Origin: DASWIG01 sp965371445
GTDB lineage: Bacteria > Acidobacteriota > Thermoanaerobaculia > Multivoradales > J023
Assembly (NCBI GenBank): GCA_965371445.1
Contig: CBDUYN010000029.1
Span: 1-64,000, forward strand
Length of the DNA: 64,000 bases
Direction of reading: 5' to 3'
In this document: piece by piece, positions 1-5,872 of the stretch
How the letters are laid out: each line of letters starts with the position of its first letter
Numbering within the stretch: position 1 is the first letter of the stretch
Program-made: the position numbers and the translations under genes
Notes under the pieces: model-generated
The model's input: only the letters and a program-made list of their open reading frames with translations
Databases searched by the model: none
What the model was told of the DNA's origin: nothing

Positions 1-135
1 GAGGACCTGCTCCTCGGTCAGAGCACCCTCTACAACTTCGTCCGCGTCAGCCACCAACTGGAGCTCCTCCCCGCCGACGTCATCGAACGTCTCACCCTCA
101 CCCAATCATCGGGCCCTACTCGAAGAAATGGGTAG
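1..135 (+). CDS. 3' end of an unrecognised protein (partial)
   Basis: An open frame enters from the left edge in frame 1 and runs 44 codons to a TAG at 133-135. The visible peptide has a helix-turn-helix flavour around STLYNFVRV, but it is too short to assign. The stop codon sits inside a small repeated motif (AGAAATGGG followed by CCTAAAAGTC) that recurs near 61542, so the C-terminus may have been altered by an insertion or rearrangement. It could be a regulator or a transposition-related protein; no function is claimed. Confidence 0.4.
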   Translation, partial: EDLLLGQSTLYNFVRVSHQLELLPADVIERLTLTQSSGPTRRNG

Positions 136-159
136 CACCTAAAAGTCGCCTAAAAGTCG
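124..159 (+). repeat. Short tandem repeat at a gene end, related to a motif near 61542
   Basis: An 11-base unit CCTAAAAGTCG is present twice back to back (138-148 and 149-159). It follows AGAAATGGG at 124-132. The same order, AGAAATGGG, two bases, GC, one base, CCTAAAAGTC, is present at 61542-61565, where it forms the right half of a perfect hairpin. The 24-base blocks agree at 21 positions by eye. This suggests a dispersed element whose copy here is partial. Confidence 0.4.
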
Positions 160-944
160 GGAGCGGATGGCCGAGGGCGCAGGAGGTGCACATGGCACCC
201 CTCCAGTAGCCAAGCCATTGAAAACAAAGGACTTGTGTCTTGGGTGCACTTCAAAGACTGCACCTCTGGGAGAGTTTTGGCTTCGGAATCTCGACCTCTC
301 AGCGTTTTCTGGCAGCGGTTGAATTCCGGAATCTCGACCTCTCGGAGCTTCTGGCAGCGGTTGAATTCCGGAATCTCGACCTCTCGGAGCTTCTGGCAGC
401 GGTTGAATTCCGGAATCTCGACCTCTTGGCGCTCCCGGCAGCGGTTGATCTTCGGAATCTCGACCTCTTGGCGTTCCTGGCAGCGGTTGATCTTCGGAAT
501 CTCGACCTCTTGGCGCTCCTGGCAGCGGTTGAATTCCGGAATCTCGACCTCTGCCGAATCCGCCCAGAGGTTGGACTTCGGAGGCTCAGCCCCCTCCGGA
601 TCCGCCCAGAGGTTGGACTTCGGAAGCTCAACCGCTGCCGGCTCGTCCCAGGGGTTGGGCGTACCGAAGCGGATCCCGCTGGGGCGTTCCACGGCCTTCG
701 GCACCACCTCGACGTCGATCAGCGGCTCGTCGATGCTCGCCGACTCCTCGGCCTGGGTGACGATCAGGACGTCGAGCTCCGGCTCCTCGCCGTCCTCGCG
801 CGCGTCGCGCTGCTCCGAGCGCCGAGGCCCCGAGGACCGGCTCGACCTGGCGGGTTTCGCCTCTCGGCGGCTCAGGAGCGGCATCGACGTGGGCTTGAGG
901 GTGCGTGTCGCGCCTGCTACACTGGCCTTGATGCTCAGTCCCAC
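150..944 (-). CDS. Candidate acidic protein made of 14-residue tandem repeats
   Basis: This minus-strand frame has a GTG start at 944, with an alternative ATG at 884. It encodes about 100 non-repetitive, charge-rich residues followed by nine 14-residue repeats. The early repeats carry N-P-W or SNLWAD, the later ones FNRCQ or INRCQ, all separated by a variable linker ending in VEIP, so the repeats grade into one another. Relative to the other units, the last unit has one extra base (around 302-316). In the uninterrupted frame a tenth degenerate unit would follow and end at KLSQRCSL. The current reading instead runs on into unrelated sequence, so the gene may be recently frameshifted. No family is recognised, no Shine-Dalgarno sequence is obvious, and a frame of this length could be chance in GC-rich DNA. 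Confidence 0.4.
   Translation of the reverse strand: MGLSIKASVAGATRTLKPTSMPLLSRREAKPARSSRSSGPRRSEQRDAREDGEEPELDVLIVTQAEESASIDEPLIDVEVVPKAVERPSGIRFGTPNPWDEPAAVELPKSNLWADPEGAEPPKSNLWADSAEVEIPEFNRCQERQEVEIPKINRCQERQEVEIPKINRCRERQEVEIPEFNRCQKLREVEIPEFNRCQKLREVEIPEFNRCQKTLRGRDSEAKTLPEVQSLKCTQDTSPLFSMAWLLEGCHVHLLRPRPSAPDF
305..663. repeat. 42-bp direct tandem repeat array
   Basis: A 42-base unit built around GGCAGCGGTTGAATTCC and GGAATCTCGACCTCT is repeated head to tail with no spacers. Central copies are nearly identical and the copies toward 663 diverge. The unit length is a multiple of three, and one minus-strand frame stays open through all copies. Differences between copies change residues in blocks (EF, KI or KS before N), as expected for a repeated protein motif. 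The absence of spacers excludes a CRISPR array. Confidence 0.85.
895..923 (+). promoter_or_regulatory. Predicted sigma-70 promoter for xisH
   Basis: TTGAGG at 895-900 and TACACT at 918-923 are separated by 17 bases, placing a start site about 30 bases before the xisH ATG at 962. It overlaps the beginning of the divergent repeat-protein candidate. Read by eye only. Confidence 0.4.
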
Positions 945-961
945 CGCGCGGGTGCGAAAAG

Positions 962-1375
962 ATGCCGAGAAAGGACCTCTACCACCAGACCGTCGTCGCC
1001 GCTCTCGAGCGGGAAGGCTGGACGATCACGGACGATCCCCTGAGATTGGTCTATGGGGGCCGTAACCTCTACGTCGACCTCGGTGCGAAGCATCTGCTGG
1101 GAGCCGTCAAGGAGAGTCGGGTCATCGCTGTCGAGGTCAAGAGCTTCGTCGGTTCCTCCGATCTCACCGATCTTGAGATGGCCATCGGGCAGTACAACCT
1201 GTATCGGGACGTTCTAGTAGAACAGGAGCCGGAACGGCAGATCTACCTCGCCGTGCCCCGCTATGCCTACGACACGACTTTCGCCGACAGGCTGGGGCAA
1301 ATGGTCATCAAGCAGCAGCGGCTTCGGTTGATCGTTTTCGAAGCCGAGGAGAGCCCATTGCAATGGATAGAATGA
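962..1375 (+). CDS. xisH: XisH family protein (PD-(D/E)XK-like fold)
   Basis: This 137-residue protein matches the XisH family (PF08814), first named as an excision-controlling factor of the Anabaena fdxN element. The opening MPRKDLYHQTVVAAL, the segment VYGGRNLYVDLGAK and the strand IAVEVKSF are characteristic. D in VDLG and E-x-K in VEVK fit the restriction-endonuclease-like core reported for this family, so nuclease activity is possible but unproven. It overlaps xisI, the usual partner. There is no nitrogen-fixation gene or heterocyst element here, so a role in excision is unlikely; a toxin or defence role is inference. Confidence 0.88.
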   Translation: MPRKDLYHQTVVAALEREGWTITDDPLRLVYGGRNLYVDLGAKHLLGAVKESRVIAVEVKSFVGSSDLTDLEMAIGQYNLYRDVLVEQEPERQIYLAVPRYAYDTTFADRLGQMVIKQQRLRLIVFEAEESPLQWIE

Positions 1376-1698
1376 GTAAGCGAAGAAAGATCGTCCGCGA
1401 CCTGATCAACGAGTACGCGACCCATACGCCGTCGCGAGGCGACGTCATGGGCGAAGCGATCATCGACGAAGAGAAAGGTCATTACGAGGTGATGTTCGTC
1501 GGTTGGGACGGCAGCCGCCGGATCCACGGTACAGCCCTTCACATCGACATGATCGGCGACAAGATCTGGATCCAGCACGACGGGACCTCGCCGGGCGTCG
1601 CGGAAGAGTTGCTGGCGGCCGGGATCGAGCGCGATTCGATCGTGCTTGGTTTTCGTCCCCCTTTCGTTCGTCAGCACACGGGGTTTGCCACAGAGTGA
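1372..1698 (+). CDS. xisI: XisI family protein, partner of XisH
   Basis: This 108-residue protein matches the XisI family (PF08869). The typical positions are visible: VRDLINEYA at the start, GWDGSRRIHGTALHIDM in the middle, and LGFRPPFVRQHTGFA near the end. The ATG at 1372 overlaps the xisH stop codon (ATGA), so translation is probably coupled; an in-frame ATG at 1363 is an alternative. XisI is taken to work as a complex with XisH. Length is close to the family norm, so the pair appears intact although the DNA downstream is full of gene fragments. Confidence 0.88.
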   Translation: MSKRRKIVRDLINEYATHTPSRGDVMGEAIIDEEKGHYEVMFVGWDGSRRIHGTALHIDMIGDKIWIQHDGTSPGVAEELLAAGIERDSIVLGFRPPFVRQHTGFATE

Positions 1699-1782
1699 GC
1701 CCCGGTCACTGCTACCGACGGAGCTCGGGAAGGAGGAGTTCTGGCCTCCAGTCCACCCGGGGACCGTCAGGCCTCGATCTTG

Positions 1783-2050
1783 AAACCCGACCGCCGCCAG
1801 CACCAGTGCCAGGAGGGAGAAGATGGCGAAGAGAATCGCCGAGTAGCGCTCGCCGGCGTTATAGGACGCGAGCCGCTCCTCCATCGTCCGGACGTCGTCG
1901 ACGGGCATCGACCGATCGAGCCCGAGGACCGCGTCCTCGGCGGCGGTTCCCGGCCCTCGACGCTGAAGGAGCTCTACCAGCCGCCGAGGAGCGGCAGCGT
2001 CGTCGCCGCGGACTCGCATAGGAGAACAGCTGAAAAAACCTCGGCATGTT
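1783..2050 (-). pseudogene. Fragment of an ADOP/MacB-type ABC transporter permease
   Basis: Reading the minus strand from 2019 gives about 79 residues typical of the C-terminal part of Acidobacteria-type permeases: DRSMPVDDVRTMEERLA, then YSAILFAIFSLLALVLAAVG, the first membrane helix of the last FtsX-like segment. The frame then loses similarity at about 1783. A few more residues upstream (about 2020-2050) fit only in another frame. No start, ATPase or remainder of the 800-residue permease is present, so this is a remnant. Confidence 0.7.
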
Positions 2051-2190
2051 CTCGATCGAGAAGAGCAGACCCGAAAGTTGGGTCGTCCCTACCTTCGGGT
2101 ACCCCAGAAATGGACGCCGTCTCGGCCCGCGACCGCTCCAGGATCTCCTCCGTCCGGTCGACCAGCACGACCGCGTGGCCGTTCTTGGCG

Positions 2191-2553
2191 CAGGTCCATG
2201 CCCGTCTGGCGGACCTGGTGGCGCCGGCGCGACCGCGGACGATCCTGCTGCTGGCTGAAGAGAAGGAAAAGGCGAACCCGTTCTACTTCCTCGGCGAGGT
2301 ACCGCTGATCCGCCGCCTGATGTTCATCTCCATCATCTCCCTGATCGGCCTGATCTCCGTCAGCCTGTCGTCGGCGGTCGACGGCAATCCCAAGAGTTTC
2401 AGTCTGCTCGAGAACCAGGGAACGTCGCTCCTCCTCAACCAGCTCTTCCTGCTCACCGCCGCCAGCCTTGGTGCCTCGTTTGCCAACCTCATCCAAACTC
2501 AGAGGTACATCAAGGACGGCACTTTCGATCCGAAGTACGAGTCGTCGTATTGG
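2191..2553 (+). pseudogene. Internal fragment of a membrane protein
   Basis: About 120 codons read like real protein within otherwise incoherent sequence. A soluble start (VHARLADLVAP) is followed by FYFLGEVPLIRRLMFISI, a hydrophobic helix, a second helix NQLFLLTAASLGASFANL, and then YIKDGTFDPKYESSYW. Similarity to a coherent protein stops just after the W. There is no convincing start codon, and the reading continues directly into the copied M1 peptidase segment. I do not recognise the parent family with certainty. Confidence 0.5.
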
Positions 2554-2575
2554 GTCGATTTGGGGCATGACGAAG

Positions 2576-2828
2576 TCGAGCTACAGCTCCCGCGGCCGCG
2601 ACTCGGTCTCGAAGACGAGCTCACTCGTCGGCCCCGCGATCTCCATCCGGCCCTGCACCCCCAGGACGGACTCCACGAAGGCGAGCTGAAACGGGACGAC
2701 GAGCGTGACGGACTTGACGTCGCCGTTCTCGGCGCGGCGGCGCAGCACGTCGAACCCTTGCCCCCGCGCCGCCAGCTCCCAGCGAAACCGCAGCGACGGC
2801 TTTTGCCGCGCCACGATACGGACCCGCC
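2576..2828 (-). pseudogene. 253-bp near-copy of part of the M1 peptidase gene
   Basis: Bases 2576-2828 align without gaps to 6447-6699 inside the M1-like peptidase gene, with about 8 mismatches by eye (roughly 97% identity). Read on the minus strand, the copy keeps the same frame (PFQLAFVESVLGVQGRMEI and flanks). It has no start, no zinc-binding motif and no continuation on either side, so it cannot be a working gene. It may be what remains of a duplicated peptidase gene or a small ectopic copy. Confidence 0.85.
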
Positions 2829-2970
2829 TTGATGGATCAAATGTCTGTACGTCGCCTCCTCATGGATCTTCTACCTGCCAAACGAGATACCCCGCGGCCT
2901 TGACCAGGTGCCGCACAGGGTGCTACCATTGAGGACTCAGCCCGAAGCTGGGCTCCGTGATGGGGAAACC

Positions 2971-5742
2971 ATGAGCTCACCCTACCGCATCGCCGCCACC
3001 GGGATCCTCGCCCTGCTAGCGAGCCTGTTCATCGCCCGCTCGCCAGCCACCGCCCAGAGCTTCCCGCCGCCGTCGGACCTGACGGCGACGGCACTCTACG
3101 CCACCGCCGTTCAGCTCAACTGGACGGACACCACCGGCGGCGCGGCGGGATTCGTCGTCGAACGCAGCAGCGATCCCGCTGTCAACTTTGTCGAGATCGT
3201 CTGGGACCTTCCCGCCGGCGCCACGGGTTACCTCGACCACGGGCTGGACACGGACACGACGTATCACTACCGGGTCCGGATTCAGGGGGAGGAGAGCTCC
3301 GGCCAGTACTCCAACGTCGTCCCGGTGGCGGTCGTGGCGTCGTTGCCACCGGCGCCCTTCGTGCTGGCAGCTTCGACCGCCCCCCTCGGTGCTCTCGCCA
3401 CCGGCACCTCCACGGTCAGCTTCGACGGCGTCTACCGCTTCGCCTATGAGCAAGGCGGTGAGGTCAAAGTGCGCTACGAGATCGACCTGGCCGATATCGA
3501 CGTCCAGAAGGGTCTGCTGCGCATCGCCGAGACAGTGCACGGTTTCTACCCGGTATCTCTGGGCGGTACCCTTTACCGCGATACCACGGGGGCGGTGTGG
3601 TGGCCATGGAACTTTGTCTACCAGACGGCCGCGGTCATAAGCATGAGCCATCAGCTGTTCCCTTCCGGCATCCTGCGCCTGCATTACACCGAGACCCTGA
3701 ACGGCAACACTACCGAAAAACGCTTCGAGATCGTTCTCGTCGGCAGGACGCTGGTGATCCGCGCCTACGCGGTCGGCGGGGCGAGCGGCTCCAAAGGCAA
3801 CTACATGGGGTTCATGCTGCAGCAGGCCGACCAGGTGATCGACCCGGTGCCGGTGGAGATTCCCTACATGTACATGACGCCTCTGACCCGTACCGGCTCG
3901 GGCGTCTACTACGCCACAGCGCTCGACTGGCTCCGCAGCCACTCCAACCAGCGCCCGCAGCGGATATGGCCAGCCAACCCATGGGGTAACGCCTACGAGA
4001 ACTCCTACTACTCCCGTTACATCCCGGGGCGCAACGACGTCTACCCCGTCCTCCACGAGCTCGCCTACGTCACCGTAAGCGATAGTATCGAGGACTGCTT
4101 CATGGGCATCCACCGCCCCCCTTCGGCCTATCGGTCCGACCTTTCCGACCGGGTCGTCATCGACCTCCAGGTCATCACCGGCGGCGAGGATCCCGTGGTC
4201 GGCGTCTACTATCCCAACACCCTGGCTTTCCTCGACGACTACCACGCCTGGCGCATGGATCGCCTGACCATCCTCCTGCACAGCTCGTGCTACCTGAGCT
4301 CGGAGGGCATCGCGTTCCCGACGTACTACCCGCCGTCGGAGTGGTACGGCACGCTCGCCCAGCTGGCCGCAATCGCGCGCAAGGCGGACGACTACGGGTA
4401 CCTTTTCGCGCCGCTTCAACAAGACTCCATCGACTTCTTCGACAACTCGCCCTACTGGGCCGGTTTTTGTGACAGCGAGCAGAACCCCCTGGTCTTCGGC
4501 GACAGCATGCCCGTGGCCCTGGGACCCGACGGCAAATGTCAGTTGAGCGGCTGGTACTCCCCCGACTACCAGCCCGGCCATTTCTACTATTACCTCGCCC
4601 AGGATCGGATGCTGGACTACGCCCGGCTCCAGGCGCCGGACGTCGAAGCCGAGGTGAACCCCAGCGCGGTCTACCTCGACGTGTCGCCGAAGCTCGGGTT
4701 CGAGGACGTGGTCGACTACTCCGACGACAATCCCCGCTCCCGCACACTGGAGGACGGCCTGCGGCACGCTCGGCGCTTCAACGACTACATGCGCGAGACG
4801 CACGGCGGCCCGGTGTTCGGTGAAGGCGGCGGCCACATTGCGGAGCTCATCGACACCCACCTGGCGGGCAACCTCGACGGCGTCGAGCGCGAGATCCTGC
4901 GCGGCGAGTCGGAACCGGTGATCCCCGACTTCGAGCTCCGGGTGGTCAAGCCGTTGATGGCCAACCAGGGCGTCGGCTACATCGATCGCTGGCTCGATCA
5001 GCCGGCGGCGCCGATCGTGCTACGCCAGTTTGACTTCGACAAGTACCGGGCCACCGCTTTGGCCTTTGGCCATACCGGCTTCGCCAGCGACATCTTCCTC
5101 TTCGACTCGCAGGCGGTGGGCTCGCTGGCCGACTTTCGGTGGTACTGGATCAAGGAGTTCCACAGCTTCCGGGCTGTCCAGGAGGAATACCTGTCCGCGG
5201 CGATAACGGAGATCCTCTACCGCGACTCCGGCGGTCAGCTGGTGAACCTCGACGGGGCGCTCGCCGACGGCGTGGACTTCGTCGATGCGCGGCTCAAGAT
5301 CCGCTACGAGAACGGCCTCGAGCTCTACGTCAACCGCCACCGAAGCGAGACGTGGGAGGTGACGGTCGCCGGCGACTCGCTCTACCTGCCGCCCGCCGGC
5401 TGGGCGGCCCACAACCCGACGAGCGGGCTGCGCTTCTACTCCCATCTGGTGGACGCCGCCGGCAACCCGAGCCCCGCGGGCCAGCGGGTCGACTACCTGT
5501 GGAGTGCTGACTACATCTTCGTCGACGGCCGCGGCGCCGAGCCCCTCATCCCCTTCGGTCTCGACTACTACAGTCAGCCGATTAGGGCGTCCCGCATCCT
5601 GGTGTTGCGGCCCGACGGCTTTCGCCTCACCGAGCTCGCCGATGGATCGTTCGAGGTCACGGAGCAAGCGCCTCTTTTCGTCGACGGCTTCGAGTCGGGA
5701 GATGCCTCTGCGTGGTCGGCGTGCATGCCGGCCTGCCCGTGA
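2971..5742 (+). CDS. Large secreted protein: signal peptide, FnIII domain, unknown catalytic-like region
   Basis: This 923-residue protein starts at ATG 2971 after GGGGA, which places a signal peptide (ILALLASLFIARSPATAQS) at the N-terminus. Residues about 36-125 form a fibronectin type III domain (PSDLTATALYATAVQLNW at its start, HYRVRIQGEESSGQYSN at its end). The next 700 residues are rich in Tyr, Trp and Asp and resemble large carbohydrate-active proteins in composition. Segments such as PANPWGNAYENSYYSRY and YGYLFAPLQQDSIDFFDN suggest a sugar-processing (beta/alpha)8 enzyme, but no family is assigned. The end, FVDGFESGDASAWS plus a short Cys-containing tail, resembles a C-terminal signature recurrent in secreted proteins of this group. 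It is convergent with the M1 peptidase gene. Confidence 0.85.
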   Translation: MSSPYRIAATGILALLASLFIARSPATAQSFPPPSDLTATALYATAVQLNWTDTTGGAAGFVVERSSDPAVNFVEIVWDLPAGATGYLDHGLDTDTTYHYRVRIQGEESSGQYSNVVPVAVVASLPPAPFVLAASTAPLGALATGTSTVSFDGVYRFAYEQGGEVKVRYEIDLADIDVQKGLLRIAETVHGFYPVSLGGTLYRDTTGAVWWPWNFVYQTAAVISMSHQLFPSGILRLHYTETLNGNTTEKRFEIVLVGRTLVIRAYAVGGASGSKGNYMGFMLQQADQVIDPVPVEIPYMYMTPLTRTGSGVYYATALDWLRSHSNQRPQRIWPANPWGNAYENSYYSRYIPGRNDVYPVLHELAYVTVSDSIEDCFMGIHRPPSAYRSDLSDRVVIDLQVITGGEDPVVGVYYPNTLAFLDDYHAWRMDRLTILLHSSCYLSSEGIAFPTYYPPSEWYGTLAQLAAIARKADDYGYLFAPLQQDSIDFFDNSPYWAGFCDSEQNPLVFGDSMPVALGPDGKCQLSGWYSPDYQPGHFYYYLAQDRMLDYARLQAPDVEAEVNPSAVYLDVSPKLGFEDVVDYSDDNPRSRTLEDGLRHARRFNDYMRETHGGPVFGEGGGHIAELIDTHLAGNLDGVEREILRGESEPVIPDFELRVVKPLMANQGVGYIDRWLDQPAAPIVLRQFDFDKYRATALAFGHTGFASDIFLFDSQAVGSLADFRWYWIKEFHSFRAVQEEYLSAAITEILYRDSGGQLVNLDGALADGVDFVDARLKIRYENGLELYVNRHRSETWEVTVAGDSLYLPPAGWAAHNPTSGLRFYSHLVDAAGNPSPAGQRVDYLWSADYIFVDGRGAEPLIPFGLDYYSQPIRASRILVLRPDGFRLTELADGSFEVTEQAPLFVDGFESGDASAWSACMPACP

Positions 5743-5771
5743 CCTGCCGCCTTTGCCAGGTCGTGGCGAAG

Positions 5772-5821
5772 GGGTTTGATCTCGAGGTCGATCGGCCGCG
5801 GCGCGGCCGAAAATCAAACCC
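5772..5821. terminator. Compound stem-loop between convergent genes
   Basis: GGGTTTGAT (5772-5780) pairs with ATCAAACCC (5813-5821). Inside lies a second perfect stem CGGCCGC/GCGGCCG (5793-5809, 3-base loop). The structure sits between two convergent stop codons and is nearly symmetric, so it could act on transcripts from both sides. There is no long T tract; a bidirectional terminator is the best reading. Confidence 0.5.
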
Positions 5822-5872
5822 GGCAGCCCCGGATCCACGGCTATTCCCGCGCGGCGAGGGAAGAAGGTCGGA

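Noticed and set aside
305..663. CRISPR array
   Set aside because: The 42-bp units are contiguous with no spacers and preserve a reading frame; no cas genes nearby.
3016..4860. Long minus-strand open frame opposite the secreted FnIII protein
   Set aside because: It is the mirror of a well-supported gene with signal peptide and domains; its composition (Val/Gly/Arg-rich, no motif) is typical of antisense frames in GC-rich DNA.
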